DNA from: Brevundimonas intermedia | Lineage (GTDB): Bacteria; Pseudomonadota; Alphaproteobacteria; Caulobacterales; Caulobacteraceae | Length of the DNA stretch: 64,000 nt | Assembly: GCF_027922165.1 (NCBI RefSeq) | Contig: NZ_BSFD01000006.1 | Span: forward strand, 182,808 to 246,807 | Reading direction: 5' to 3' | Shown: positions 9,554-18,988 of the stretch, one piece after another | Layout of the letters: every line of letters starts with the position of its first letter | Numbering within the stretch: the stretch's first letter is position 1 | Made by a program: the position numbers and the translations under genes | Notes under the pieces: model-generated | What the model saw: the letters and a program-made list of their open reading frames with translations, nothing else | What the model was told of the DNA's origin: nothing | Database searches by the model: none

Positions 9554-10255
9554 ATGAACGACGACGAAAACCCCCATCTCGACCGGCCGCTGCGGTCGTT
9601 CGGCCGGATCAAGGCGCGGCCGATCAAGCCGCGTCAGGCGGCGCTGATGGACAGCCTGCTGCCCGAAATCGCCGTGCCGGACCCCAAGGCCGGTCCGCTG
9701 GACCCCAAGACGATGATGCCCGAGGCTGCTGAGGTGTGGCTGGAGATCGGTTTCGGCGGCGGCGAACATATGGCGGCCCAGGCGGCGACGCGGCCCGACG
9801 CCCTGGTGATCGGCTGCGAGCCCTTTCTGAACGGGGTCGCCTCGGCCCTGCGCCATGTCGAGGAGGGCGGGCTGAAGAATGTCCGCATCCACGCCGACGA
9901 CGCGCGCGACCTGGTCGACGCCCTGCCTGACGCCTCGGTCGACCGGGTGCTGATCCTCTTCCCCGACCCCTGGCACAAGGCGCGGCACAACAAGCGCCGC
10001 CTGTTGCAGGACGAAACGGCCCAGGCCTTCGCCCGCATCCTGAAGCCGGGCGGCGCGCTGCGCTTCGTCACCGACTGGCGCGACTATGCCGAATGGACGC
10101 TGGAACGGCTGGAGCGCACGCCGGGGCTGGAGCGGATCGGCGCGGCGGATCAGGACTGGTTTGTCCCTCCGGCGGACCATGTGGTCACCCGATACGAGGA
10201 GAAGAAGCTGGGCGACACCGCGCCGATCTTCCTGGAATACCGGCGCACAGCCTGA
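9554..10255 (+). CDS. trmB: tRNA (guanine-N7)-methyltransferase
   Basis: 233 residues from ATG 9554; the frame runs back into the palindromic repeat at 9482, which is unlikely to be coding. It methylates G46 in the tRNA variable loop using S-adenosylmethionine. The SAM-binding motif EIGFGGGEH is near residue 58, and the diagnostic FPDPWHKARHNKRRL segment (about residues 136-150) is complete. The C-terminal TRYEEKKL segment is also typical. It is followed by a separate chemoreceptor with its own promoter-like region. Confidence 0.97.
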   Translation: MNDDENPHLDRPLRSFGRIKARPIKPRQAALMDSLLPEIAVPDPKAGPLDPKTMMPEAAEVWLEIGFGGGEHMAAQAATRPDALVIGCEPFLNGVASALRHVEEGGLKNVRIHADDARDLVDALPDASVDRVLILFPDPWHKARHNKRRLLQDETAQAFARILKPGGALRFVTDWRDYAEWTLERLERTPGLERIGAADQDWFVPPADHVVTRYEEKKLGDTAPIFLEYRRTA

Positions 10256-10274
10256 GGCGGGGTCTACGGAGTTT

Positions 10275-10309
10275 TACGTAGTTTAAGCATAGACGCCTGT
10301 TTAACGAAC
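10275..10309 (+). promoter_or_regulatory. Shared upstream motif, chemoreceptor 1
   Basis: The sequence TACGTAGTTTAA, 12 bases, then GTTTAAC resembles those at 12347-12380 and 14499-14532: a T-A-Y-G-T-A-R-T-T block and a GTTTAMC block at conserved distance (24, 23 and 23 bases start to start). All three copies precede the three tandem chemoreceptor genes. It may be a common activator site or promoter; it lies 43 bases before this ATG. Confidence 0.45.
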
Positions 10310-10351
10310 TTCATTAGTGATGGTCCCTAAGTAGAATAACGGGGACGGACC

Positions 10352-12316
10352 ATGAAGGCGTTGACGATCGGCGGCAGGATCAATCTGCTGGCCCTTGTGA
10401 CCATGGCGGGTCTGCTGGTGATCACCGGCCTGTCCCTGATGCGGCTGGACGCCGTGATGCGCGAAGACATCGCCGACCGCACCAAGAAGTCCGTCGAGAT
10501 CGCCCACAGCGTCGTCGCCTATTATCAGGGCGAGCAGGCGGCCGGTCGGTTGACGCAAGACCAGGCCCAGACCGCCGCCAAGGCCGCCGTCGGCGCCATG
10601 CGGTACGGTGCGGACGACTATTTCTGGATCAACGACATGCATCCCACCATGGTGATGCACCCGATGAAGCCGGCGCTGAACGGCACGGACCTGAGCGCGA
10701 ACAAGGACGCCGACGGCGTGCTGATGTTCAAGGAATTCGTCGCCGTGGTGCAGAAGGACGGCGAGGGCTTCGTCGAATATCAGTGGGCCAAGCCGAACCA
10801 GGAGGGGGCCTCGCCCAAGATCTCCTATGTGAAGGGCTTCGCGCCCTGGGGCTGGGTGATCGGCTCGGGCGTCTATACCGACCAGATCGCGGCGGCCGTG
10901 GGCAAGGCCGCCCTGGCCCTGGGTTCCATGGCCCTGCTGGTGCTGCTGGCGGTCGGGACAACGGGCTGGTTCATCGGCCGGTCGGTGTCGGCCCCCGTGG
11001 TGGCGCTGGAGCGGCGGATGCGCGGCCTGGCCGAGGGCGACAAGACCTCCGAGATTCCCGGTGTCAAACGCGGCGACGAGATCGGCAAGATGGCCGCCGC
11101 CCTGGCCGTCTTCCGCGACGCCGCCATCGAAAAGGACCGGCTGGAGGCCGAGACCCTGTCGCAACGCTCGATGAGCGAACAGGAACGGGCCGCGCGCGAG
11201 GCCGAAAAGGCCGCCGAGGCCGAAGCCGACCGCGTCACCATCGCAGCCCTGGGCCAGGGTCTGTCAGCCATGGCCGACGGCGACCTGACCTATCGGATCG
11301 AGGCGGAGTTCGCGCCCAAGGCGGCCCAGCTGAAGACCGACTTCAACGCCGCCATCGCCCAGCTGCAGCAGGCCGTCGCCGTGGTGGTCGCCAATATCGC
11401 CGGCATTCGTTCGGGCGCCGGCGAGATCTCGCAGGCCGCCGACGACCTGTCGCGCCGCACCGAACAACAGGCGGCGGGCCTGGAAGAGACCGCGGCTGCG
11501 CTGGACGAGATCACCGCCACGGTCAACAAGACCGCCTCGGGCGCTCGCCAGGCCTCCGAAGTCGTCCAGGCGGCCAAGGGCGACGCCGAGACCTCGGGCG
11601 TCATCGTTCGCGACGCCGTCGAAGCCATGCAGGCCATCGAGGGGTCTTCGGATCAGATCAGCCAGATCATTGGGGTCATCGACGAGATCGCCTTCCAGAC
11701 CAATTTGCTGGCCCTGAACGCGGGCGTTGAAGCCGCCCGCGCCGGCGAGGCCGGTCGCGGCTTCGCCGTCGTGGCTTCGGAAGTCCGCGCCCTGGCCCAG
11801 CGTTCGGCGGAAGCCGCCAAGGAGATCAAGACCCTGATCTCGACCTCGACGGCCCAGGTCGGGTCGGGCGTCAAACTGGTCGGCCAGACCGGGGAAGCCC
11901 TGCAACGGATTGTGGATCGTGTCGCCGAGATCGACGGCCTAGTCTCGGAAATCGCCGCCTCGGCCCAGGAACAGGCCGTGGGCCTGGCCCAGGTCAACAC
12001 CGCCGTGAACCAGATGGACCAGGTCACCCAGCAAAACGCCGCCATGGTCGAGCAATCGACCGCGGCCAGCCATTCGCTGTCGCAGGAAGCTCAGTCGCTT
12101 CAGGCCTCGGTGGCCCAGTTCAAGGTCGGGGACACGCGCCGTGCGTCCACGCCGGTCGCCGCGCCACGTTCTGAGCCCCGTCCCGAGACTCGTTCCGCCG
12201 CCTCGGCGCCGGTCCGCTCGACCCATATGGCCGCCGCCCTGAAAACCCTCGGTCGCGGCGGCGCGGCGCCCGCACATCACGCCGCCCCGGCGGCGGACGG
12301 ATGGGAAGAGTTCTGA
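10352..12316 (+). CDS. Methyl-accepting chemotaxis protein with Cache sensor
   Basis: 654 residues. Membrane segments at ~8-28 and ~187-212 enclose a periplasmic sensor of the small Cache type 2 kind (motif [11 protein letters not shown] near residues 88-98). HAMP-like segments follow (about 212-265 and 300-350), then the methylation helices ([17 protein letters not shown]) and the conserved signalling hairpin with [19 protein letters not shown]. The flexible C-terminus ends in GWEEF, like the CheR/CheB-tethering pentapeptide of enteric receptors. It senses a small periplasmic ligand and controls CheA at the pole. It is the first of three tandem paralogues whose signalling domains are near-identical. 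Confidence 0.95.
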   Translation: MKALTIGGRINLLALVTMAGLLVITGLSLMRLDAVMREDIADRTKKSVEIAHSVVAYYQGEQAAGRLTQDQAQTAAKAAVGAMRYGADDYFWINDMHPTMVMHPMKPALNGTDLSANKDADGVLMFKEFVAVVQKDGEGFVEYQWAKPNQEGASPKISYVKGFAPWGWVIGSGVYTDQIAAAVGKAALALGSMALLVLLAVGTTGWFIGRSVSAPVVALERRMRGLAEGDKTSEIPGVKRGDEIGKMAAALAVFRDAAIEKDRLEAETLSQRSMSEQERAAREAEKAAEAEADRVTIAALGQGLSAMADGDLTYRIEAEFAPKAAQLKTDFNAAIAQLQQAVAVVVANIAGIRSGAGEISQAADDLSRRTEQQAAGLEETAAALDEITATVNKTASGARQASEVVQAAKGDAETSGVIVRDAVEAMQAIEGSSDQISQIIGVIDEIAFQTNLLALNAGVEAARAGEAGRGFAVVASEVRALAQRSAEAAKEIKTLISTSTAQVGSGVKLVGQTGEALQRIVDRVAEIDGLVSEIAASAQEQAVGLAQVNTAVNQMDQVTQQNAAMVEQSTAASHSLSQEAQSLQASVAQFKVGDTRRASTPVAAPRSEPRPETRSAASAPVRSTHMAAALKTLGRGGAAPAHHAAPAADGWEEF

Positions 12317-12346
12317 TCCTCCTCCAATGGGAATAAAGAACGACGA

Positions 12347-12380
12347 TATGTAATTGGCCCTAGGTCGTGGTTTACACTTC
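12347..12380 (+). promoter_or_regulatory. Shared upstream motif, chemoreceptor 2
   Basis: TATGTAATTGGCCCTAGG followed by GTTTACAC, aligned with the copies at 10275 and 14499. It lies between the stop of chemoreceptor 1 and the start of chemoreceptor 2, 167 bases before the chosen ATG, which suggests each receptor has its own transcription start. Confidence 0.45.
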
Positions 12381-12546
12381 TTGTCGATTTGGAAACCATA
12401 AATTGGCTCCAGCTTCAGGCGTCGCCTGTCCGCGCCGCGGACTGTCCTTTTCCGCCCCTTGAGTGATGTCCGGCGGGCGGGGCGTGTGTTCGCATCGCGC
12501 AGACGGGATCGTGACGACTGAGGCTCCGACACAAGGGGCCGCCTGG

Positions 12547-14457
12547 ATGAAGATCACTGTCAGGAACCGTCTGCTGGCCGGCCTCGCCGCCATGGGCGCG
12601 GCGCTGTGCCTCATCGCGGCGGTCAGCTGGCTGTCCGCCGCCGCCGCCGGGGCGCGGATCCAGACCATCATCGTCGACCGGGTCGCCCCCATGCAGGCGC
12701 TGAAGGTGGTCAGCGATATGTACGCCGTCAACATCGTGGACACGGTGCATAAGGCGCGCTCGGGCGCCTATAGCCAGCAACAGGCGATCGACAGCGTTCG
12801 CCAGGCCAAGGGCCTGATCCAGACCAACTGGGCCGGCTTCAAGGACCTCAGCGGGGCCTCGCCCGAGGAGCAGGCCCTGATCGACACGGCCAACGCCAAC
12901 CTGCCGCGCGCCGAGGCCGTGACGGCCCAGCTCGAGGCCATACTGGCGTCGGGCGACCGGGCCGCCCTGGCGTATTTCGCCGACAACACGCTGTATCCGG
13001 CCATCGATCCCCTGACCGCCGCCATCGGCGCCCTGGTCGATCTGCACGCGCGGGTCGCGCGCGAGGAGGCGGTCGCGGCCCAGCACGCCTTCCGCCTGTC
13101 CCTGATCGCCATGGGGGTGATCAGTCTTCTGGCGATCCTGACCCTGATCTCGGCGACCCGGTTCGTTCTGACGGGCGTCACCGCGCCCCTGGACGCGCTG
13201 ACGCGGACGATGCGCCGCCTGGCCGCAGGTGAGCAACAGATCGATATTCCCGCCGTGGGCCGCCGCGACGAACTGGGCGAGATGGCCGCCGCCCTCATCG
13301 TCTTTCGCGACGCCGCCGAGGCCAAGCGAAAGGCCGACGCCGATCTGGTCGACGCGCGGGCCGCAGCGGAACGCGAACGCCAGGCCGCCGGCGAGGTGGT
13401 CGAGCGGGAACAGCAGGCGCTGGTGGTTCGATCCTTCGGCGTGGGCCTGTCCAAGCTGGCGGACGGCGAGCTGACCTATCGCGTCACCTGCGACCTGCCG
13501 CCGGAGTATGCGCAGCTGCGCGACGACTTCAATCGGGCCATGGACCAGTTGCAGCAGGTCATCGGCGTGGTCCTGGGCAATGTCGCGGGCCTCCGCTCGG
13601 GGGCGGGGGAAATCACCCAGGCGTCGGACGATCTGGCGCGGCGCACCGAACAGCAGGCGGCCTCGCTGGAAGAGACGGCGGCGGCCCTGGATCAGATCAC
13701 CGTCAACGTCAACAAGACCGCCTCGGGGGCGCGTCAGGCCTCGGACGTGGTTCAGGCCGCCAAGGGCGACGCCGAGACCTCGGGCGTCATCGTGCGCGAC
13801 GCCGTCCAGGCCATGCAGGCCATCGAGGGCTCGTCCAACGAGATCAGCCAGATCATCGGGGTGATCGACGAGATCGCCTTCCAGACCAATCTGCTGGCCC
13901 TGAACGCCGGCGTGGAAGCGGCGCGCGCTGGCGAGGCCGGTCGCGGCTTTGCGGTGGTCGCCTCCGAAGTGCGGGCCCTGGCCCAGCGTTCGGCCGATGC
14001 CGCCAAGGAGATCAAGACCCTGATCTCGACCTCGACCAGCCAGGTCGGGGCGGGGGTGACCCTGGTCGGCCAGACGGGCGAGGCCCTGCAACGGATCGTG
14101 GACCGGGTGGCGGAGATTGACGGTCTGGTGTCGGACATCGCGGCCTCGGCCCAAGACCAGGCCATCGGATTGGCCCAGGTCAATACGGCCGTGAACCAGA
14201 TGGACCAGGTCACCCAGCAGAACGCGGCCATGGTCGAACAGTCCACCGCCGCCAGCCATGCCCTGTCGCAGGAGGCCGAGTCGCTTCAGGTCTCGGTGTC
14301 CCAGTTCAAGGTCGAAACAAGCGGCGTCAGGCCGGCCGCCGCGCCCTTGCCGGTGCGTCCGTCGGCCCGCCCCATGGTTCAGGCGTTGAAGACCCTGGGT
14401 CGCGGCGGCGCGGCGCCCAAGTCTGAGGCCGAGTCCGAGGGTTGGGAAGAGTTCTGA
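12547..14457 (+). CDS. Methyl-accepting chemotaxis protein with four-helix-bundle sensor
   Basis: 636 residues from ATG 12547, preceded by AAGGGG; an upstream start at 12463 would add 28 unlikely residues. Membrane segments at about 10-32 and 182-205 frame an all-helical periplasmic domain of the four-helix-bundle type (Ala/Gln-rich, no Cache motifs). HAMP-like regions, methylation helices ([17 protein letters not shown]) and the signalling hairpin [19 protein letters not shown] follow. It ends in GWEEF, as do its neighbours. The sensor is unrelated to that of chemoreceptor 1, whereas the cytoplasmic half is almost the same, suggesting domain swapping after duplication. Confidence 0.95.
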   Translation: MKITVRNRLLAGLAAMGAALCLIAAVSWLSAAAAGARIQTIIVDRVAPMQALKVVSDMYAVNIVDTVHKARSGAYSQQQAIDSVRQAKGLIQTNWAGFKDLSGASPEEQALIDTANANLPRAEAVTAQLEAILASGDRAALAYFADNTLYPAIDPLTAAIGALVDLHARVAREEAVAAQHAFRLSLIAMGVISLLAILTLISATRFVLTGVTAPLDALTRTMRRLAAGEQQIDIPAVGRRDELGEMAAALIVFRDAAEAKRKADADLVDARAAAERERQAAGEVVEREQQALVVRSFGVGLSKLADGELTYRVTCDLPPEYAQLRDDFNRAMDQLQQVIGVVLGNVAGLRSGAGEITQASDDLARRTEQQAASLEETAAALDQITVNVNKTASGARQASDVVQAAKGDAETSGVIVRDAVQAMQAIEGSSNEISQIIGVIDEIAFQTNLLALNAGVEAARAGEAGRGFAVVASEVRALAQRSADAAKEIKTLISTSTSQVGAGVTLVGQTGEALQRIVDRVAEIDGLVSDIAASAQDQAIGLAQVNTAVNQMDQVTQQNAAMVEQSTAASHALSQEAESLQVSVSQFKVETSGVRPAAAPLPVRPSARPMVQALKTLGRGGAAPKSEAESEGWEEF

Positions 14458-14498
14458 CGTCGGCGGGGCGCTGGTCCGCCGCGCGGTGAACGCCGGTA

Positions 14499-14532
14499 TA
14501 TGTAGTTTACCCTAAGGCCTCGTTTACACATC
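14499..14532 (+). promoter_or_regulatory. Shared upstream motif, chemoreceptor 3
   Basis: TATGTAGTTTACCCTAAGG followed by CGTTTACACATC, the best-matched pair with the copy at 12347. GTTTAC occurs twice here, 17 bases apart start to start. It lies 156 bases before the ATG of chemoreceptor 3. Confidence 0.45.
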
Positions 14533-14687
14533 GTCCCGATACGGGACGCCACAATCGCGCAGGCTTCAGACCTCATCCCTCTGTCGCCCCGGGGGACCTT
14601 GATCGTCCATCTTTCCGGGGCCGCATGGCCGGAGCGCCTGAGGCTGGGTTCAAGCCTTGAACCCTGTCGGTGCTGTGGCTTCTGGAG

Positions 14688-16688
14688 ATGGCCGTGAACA
14701 AAATTCTGTCCGACACCAAGGTCGCGGTGAAGATCATCGTGCCCCTGATCCTGCTGGCCCTTGTGGGGCTGGGGGGCGCCGCCTACAGCGCCTGGGAGAT
14801 GAAGCGGATCGACGCCGACTACAGCCGGCTGGTCGATGTTGAGGGCGTCGCCCTGGTGAAGATGGTCCGGGTCAATCGGACCGTTCAGGGTCTGGGCTAT
14901 GACGCCTACAAGATCTTCGCCTATGACGGCGCCTCGGCCGAGGCGCGCGATGCGGCTGATCACGCGAAGGAAAAGATCCAGACGATCGAAACCTTGCTCA
15001 CCGAGGCCGAGTCCACAGCGCCCCACTGGAAAGACGAGATCGAGAGCTTCCGCGGCCCCTTGAACGAAATCCGAACCCTGGTCGGCCGGTCGGTCGAGTT
15101 CGGCCTCATCAATGACAAGGCGGCGGAGCGGGTTCTGCTGACTCAGCTCGACGCCAAGATGGCCGATCTGGTCCCCAAGTTGACCGCCTTCACCAACGCC
15201 AAGGTCAAACTGAGCGCCGAAGAGTCGGCTCAGCTCTCGCAGAACGTCAATACGGCGGCGCTGAAGACCCTGATCGCCATCGCCCTGGCGACCGTCGCCG
15301 CCCTGGCCGCCGGCCTTGTCGTGGCCCGGTCCATCGTCGGCGCCCTGACCGGAATCGGCGATCGCATGGGGCGGCTGTCCGGCGGCGACACCACGATCGA
15401 CGTGCCCCACGCCCAGCGCAAGGACGAGCTGGGCAAGATGGGGATCGCCCTGATCGCCTTCCGCGACGCCGCCGTCGAGAAGATGGAGCTGGAAGCCGAG
15501 GGCGCGGCCCTGCGCACCCAGTCGGACGAGGAGCGGGCCCGCAACCAGCGCGCCGCAGACGCCCTGGCCCGCGAGCAGGCGACCGTGGTCGCGGCCCTGG
15601 GCGAAGGGCTGGAACATCTGACGCGGGGCGACCTGACCTACAGCATCACCCAGGACTTCCCGGGCGATTACGCCAAGCTGAAAGCCGATTTCAACACCGC
15701 CATCGCCCAGTTGCAGCAGGCCATGGGCGTGGTGCTGGGCAATGTGGCGGGCATCCGATCAGGCGCCGGCGAGATCTCGCAGGCCGCTGACGACCTGTCG
15801 CGCCGCACCGAACAACAGGCCGCTTCGCTGGAGGAAACAGCTGCGGCCCTGGATGAAATCACCGCCACCGTGAACAAGACCGCCTCGGGCGCGCGCCAGG
15901 CCTCGGACGTGGTTCAGTCCGCCAAGGGCGACGCCGAGACCTCGGGCGTCATCGTCCGCGACGCCGTCGAAGCCATGCACGCCATCGAGGGGTCCTCGGC
16001 CCAGATCAACCAGATCATCGGCGTCATCGACGAGATCGCCTTCCAGACCAATCTTCTGGCCCTGAACGCCGGGGTCGAGGCGGCCCGAGCGGGCGAGGCC
16101 GGTCGCGGCTTCGCCGTCGTGGCTTCGGAAGTCCGCGCCCTGGCCCAGCGTTCGGCGGAAGCGGCGAAAGAGATCAAGACCTTGATCTCGGCCTCGACCA
16201 CCCAGGTCGGCTCGGGCGTGAAACTGGTCGGCCAGACCGGCGAGGCTTTGCAACGGATCGTGGATCGTGTCGCCGAGATCGACGGCCTGGTCTCGGAAAT
16301 CGCCGCCTCGGCCCAGGAACAGGCCGTGGGCCTAGCCCAGGTGAACACCGCCGTCAACCAGATGGACCAGGTCACCCAGCAAAACGCCGCCATGGTCGAG
16401 CAATCGACTGCGGCCAGCCATTCGCTGGCCCAGGAGGCCGAGGCGCTTCAAACGTCGGTGGCCCAGTTCAAGGTCGGCGAGACGGCCCGCGCCGCTCCGG
16501 CCCTGCGTTCGGCGCCCAAGCCTGCGCGCCCTGAGCCCCGGCCCGCCGCCTCTGCGCCCGCCCGCTCGAACCATATGGCGGCGGCGATGAAGACCATCGG
16601 GCGCGGCGGCGCGGCGCCTGCGCCCCAGGCCGCTCACCAGGCCGCTCACCAGGCCGCGCCGGCTTCGGAGGGCTGGGAGGAATTCTAG
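14688..16688 (+). CDS. Methyl-accepting chemotaxis protein with helical sensor
   Basis: 666 residues from ATG 14688; GTG 14694, better spaced from GGAG, is an equally good start. Two membrane segments (about 14-36 and 190-215) bound a helical periplasmic domain of the four-helix-bundle class. HAMP-like segments, methylation helices and the signalling hairpin match chemoreceptors 1 and 2 closely. The C-terminal linker is Ala/Pro-rich with a short Ala-His-Gln repeat and ends GWEEF. It closes the tandem receptor cluster; no che genes are in the window. Confidence 0.95.
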   Translation: MAVNKILSDTKVAVKIIVPLILLALVGLGGAAYSAWEMKRIDADYSRLVDVEGVALVKMVRVNRTVQGLGYDAYKIFAYDGASAEARDAADHAKEKIQTIETLLTEAESTAPHWKDEIESFRGPLNEIRTLVGRSVEFGLINDKAAERVLLTQLDAKMADLVPKLTAFTNAKVKLSAEESAQLSQNVNTAALKTLIAIALATVAALAAGLVVARSIVGALTGIGDRMGRLSGGDTTIDVPHAQRKDELGKMGIALIAFRDAAVEKMELEAEGAALRTQSDEERARNQRAADALAREQATVVAALGEGLEHLTRGDLTYSITQDFPGDYAKLKADFNTAIAQLQQAMGVVLGNVAGIRSGAGEISQAADDLSRRTEQQAASLEETAAALDEITATVNKTASGARQASDVVQSAKGDAETSGVIVRDAVEAMHAIEGSSAQINQIIGVIDEIAFQTNLLALNAGVEAARAGEAGRGFAVVASEVRALAQRSAEAAKEIKTLISASTTQVGSGVKLVGQTGEALQRIVDRVAEIDGLVSEIAASAQEQAVGLAQVNTAVNQMDQVTQQNAAMVEQSTAASHSLAQEAEALQTSVAQFKVGETARAAPALRSAPKPARPEPRPAASAPARSNHMAAAMKTIGRGGAAPAPQAAHQAAHQAAPASEGWEEF

Positions 16689-16775
16689 GGCCGAACCGGC
16701 GACGGGGGCTGGCGCGGCGGCGATGAACCGGCCAGCTATGGCGTTCCCCACTGGAGCCCTGGCTGGAGCCCTGAA

Positions 16776-17279
16776 ATGACCCTCTCGATCTACGACGTCG
16801 CGGTCCCCGTCCTCGTGCGCGGTCTGACCAATCTGTCGGGCTTTCTGGACAAGGCGTCGGCGGACGGCTTTGACGAAGCCGTTCTGATCCAGGCCCGGCT
16901 TCATGAGGACATGCGGCCTCTGCCCGCCCAGATCCAGCTGGCGTCGGACACGGCCAAGGGCGCCGTGGCGCGGCTGGCGGGCGTCGATAACCCGGCCATG
17001 GCCGACACCGAGACCAGTTTCGCCGAACTGAAGGACCGGATCGCCCGCACCCTGGCCTTCATCGACAGCGTTGATCCCGCCGCCTTCGTCGGCGCCGAGA
17101 CCCGGCCGGTGACGCTGAAGACGCCCAGCCGCGAGATGAATTTCGACGGCCTGGGCTATCTGACCAGTTTCGTCTTGCCCAATTTCCATTTCCACGTCAC
17201 GACCGCCTACGCCATCCTGCGCAAGGAAGGCGTGCCGTTGAGCAAGATGGATTATCTGGGGCGGTTGGCGCTGATCTGA
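16776..17279 (+). CDS. DUF1993 family protein
   Basis: 167 residues. The N-terminus (LSIYDVAVPVLVRGLTNLSGFL) and the C-terminal segment 'LPNFHFHVTTAYAILRKEGVPLSKMDYLG' match the DUF1993 family, small cytoplasmic helical proteins related to the DinB-like fold. The function is not known. It follows the third chemoreceptor by 87 bases, on the same strand, and is followed by a low-GC stretch. Confidence 0.8.
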   Translation: MTLSIYDVAVPVLVRGLTNLSGFLDKASADGFDEAVLIQARLHEDMRPLPAQIQLASDTAKGAVARLAGVDNPAMADTETSFAELKDRIARTLAFIDSVDPAAFVGAETRPVTLKTPSREMNFDGLGYLTSFVLPNFHFHVTTAYAILRKEGVPLSKMDYLGRLALI

Positions 17280-17505
17280 GGCGGATTAAGCGCTGAGATA
17301 AATGGTGGTGACCTGACCAGGCAAGCGAACTGCTGCCGCGCTGATGATTCTTGGTCTCGGCTCGGTTGCGCCTCCATCAAAGGCCACCCCAGAGCCGACA
17401 AGCAGGAGTCGAGGTTGGTAGCCGCCGGTGGAGTCAACATATAGGCACATTGACACCTGAGCTTTGCAGTTCTAGCTGTCATCAACTCCAAGTTGATGGC
17501 ACGTG

Positions 17506-18264
17506 ATGGATTTCTCAACGACGGCAAGTAAACTGTCTCGAGGGCCGCTCGGGATAATTGCACTTCTAATAGTGCTCGTTTATGCCTTGGCATCGATAGT
17601 AGCTGGAGCTGCTACTTTCAGTTCGTCAATGGAGCGTATACCGCTCGTCTACTTTATGGTCTTGTTTCCTGTTTTGGTGCTGGGTTGTTTCACTTGGCTT
17701 CTGGCGCGCCATCCTACAAGTTTGTATCCGCCAACAGACTTCAAAGACGAGAGAAACTACTTAGAAGCTCAGCGGATCGCGCGAGCTACGGGGGCGCTGG
17801 TAGCTGCTAATTTAGCAAGCACTTCAGGGAAATCTCCAGATCAAGCTGTAGCCGAAGCGGTAGCGGCCATCGATCAAGCGCCCAGACGAGGCGAGGAGGG
17901 GCGGTGCATTTTGTGGGTGGATGACCGTCCTGAGAACAATAGGCTTTTACGAGATGCTATGCGTGAGTTTGGCATAGATGTTCATATAGCTTTGTCCACT
18001 CAACAGGCGCTGGATGCCTTAAGGCGTCAGGAATTTTCAGCGATCATCTCAGACATGGGGCGAGTGGAGGGGCCGCAAGAAGGCTACGTCCTGCTTGAGG
18101 CGGTAAGATCTCAAGGCCTCAGGCTGCCATTCTTCATATACGCGGGCTCGAATCTGGACGAGCACAGGAAGGAAGCGCTGCGGAGAGGCGCCCAGCTGTC
18201 AACCAACGATGCAAATGAGCTGTTCAGACAAGTTATAAGGACTGTCTCTGGGGATGTGAGCTGA
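17506..18264 (+). CDS. Membrane-anchored response-regulator receiver protein
   Basis: 252 residues from ATG 17506 (GTG 17503 also possible); no good ribosome-binding site. Two hydrophobic segments (about 13-38 and 45-67) are followed by a helical linker and a receiver domain (from ~135): acidic pair in ILWVDDRPENN, phospho-acceptor Asp in IISDMGR, and a Ser/Lys-poor C-terminal part (FFIYAGSN; the usual Lys is not obvious). There is no output domain. Base composition is near 50% GC, far below its neighbours, and codon use is correspondingly different, so it was probably acquired recently. The stretch 17280-17505 before it is also AT-richer and holds no gene I can support. Confidence 0.75.
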   Translation: MDFSTTASKLSRGPLGIIALLIVLVYALASIVAGAATFSSSMERIPLVYFMVLFPVLVLGCFTWLLARHPTSLYPPTDFKDERNYLEAQRIARATGALVAANLASTSGKSPDQAVAEAVAAIDQAPRRGEEGRCILWVDDRPENNRLLRDAMREFGIDVHIALSTQQALDALRRQEFSAIISDMGRVEGPQEGYVLLEAVRSQGLRLPFFIYAGSNLDEHRKEALRRGAQLSTNDANELFRQVIRTVSGDVS

Positions 18265-18270
18265 TTGGGG

Positions 18271-18299
18271 CTGACAAGCGATCCTGAACCGCCTATACG
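18271..18299 (+). promoter_or_regulatory. Predicted promoter of the rimP-infB operon
   Basis: CTGACA, 17-base spacer, TATACG: a good housekeeping-type promoter. Transcription would start near 18306, about 80 bases before rimP and just ahead of the terminator-like hairpin at 18342. Confidence 0.5.
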
Positions 18300-18341
18300 G
18301 CCCTCCACATCGTTAGACCGGCGTCCAACGGCGTCGTTCCA

Positions 18342-18375
18342 AGCGGCGGCCCGGACGGACCGCCGCTTTTGTTTT
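18342..18375 (+). terminator. Intrinsic terminator-like hairpin in the rimP leader
   Basis: AGCGGCGG pairs with CCGCCGCT around a 10-base loop, followed by TTTGTTTT. It could end the receiver gene transcript, but it also lies downstream of the predicted operon promoter, so it would act as an attenuator for rimP-nusA-infB. Confidence 0.75.
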
Positions 18376-18388
18376 GGATAATCGCCGC

Positions 18389-18988
18389 TTGCGCGCAAGA
18401 ACCGCCCAGGACCGCCAACTGCTGGAGCTGATCGACCCCATCGCGGAGTCGCTCGGTCTCGAGGTCGTGCGCGTCCGCCTGATGACCGGCTCCAAGCGCC
18501 AGCGTCTGCAGATCATGGCCGAACGCCCGTCCGACCACGACATCTCGGTCGAGCAATGCGCCAAGCTGAGCCGGGCCGTGTCGGAGGTGTTCGACGCCGC
18601 CGACCCCATCGCCGGCGAATATATGCTGGAAGTTTCGTCGCCCGGCATCGACCGACCCCTGACCCGTCCCATCGACTTCGACCTGTTCGAGGGCGAGGAG
18701 GCGCGGCTGGAGACGGACCGGATGATCGAGGGCCGCAAGCGGTTCAAGGGCGTTCTGGCCGGCTATGAGGACGGCAATGTCCTGATCGACCTGGACGGCG
18801 AGGACGAAACCGCCCTGATCCCCTTCGACTGGTTGAGCGATGCGAAACTGGTCCTGACCGACGCCCTGATGAAACGGGGCGCCGCCATTCGCGCCGCGCG
18901 CGGCGAACCTGAAGACGACGGCCTGCCGGAAGGTGAGGCCGCCGAAGACACAACCGACACCACGACCCCTTCTGAGGACAACGCCTGA
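18389..18988 (+). CDS. rimP: Ribosome maturation factor
   Basis: 199 residues from TTG 18389; TTG 18374 is also in frame but overlaps the terminator T-tract. RimP assists maturation of the 30S subunit. The N-terminal domain ([19 protein letters not shown]) and the signature [12 protein letters not shown] (about residues 85-96) are clear; the SH3-like C-terminal domain follows and the tail (from ~165) is acidic and Thr-rich. The TGA overlaps the nusA ATG. rimP-nusA-ylxR-infB is the classical order of this operon. Confidence 0.93.
   Translation: MRARTAQDRQLLELIDPIAESLGLEVVRVRLMTGSKRQRLQIMAERPSDHDISVEQCAKLSRAVSEVFDAADPIAGEYMLEVSSPGIDRPLTRPIDFDLFEGEEARLETDRMIEGRKRFKGVLAGYEDGNVLIDLDGEDETALIPFDWLSDAKLVLTDALMKRGAAIRAARGEPEDDGLPEGEAAEDTTDTTTPSEDNA

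Noticed and set aside
12415..14259. 614-residue minus-strand frame
   Set aside because: Opposite chemoreceptor 2; no recognisable sequence.
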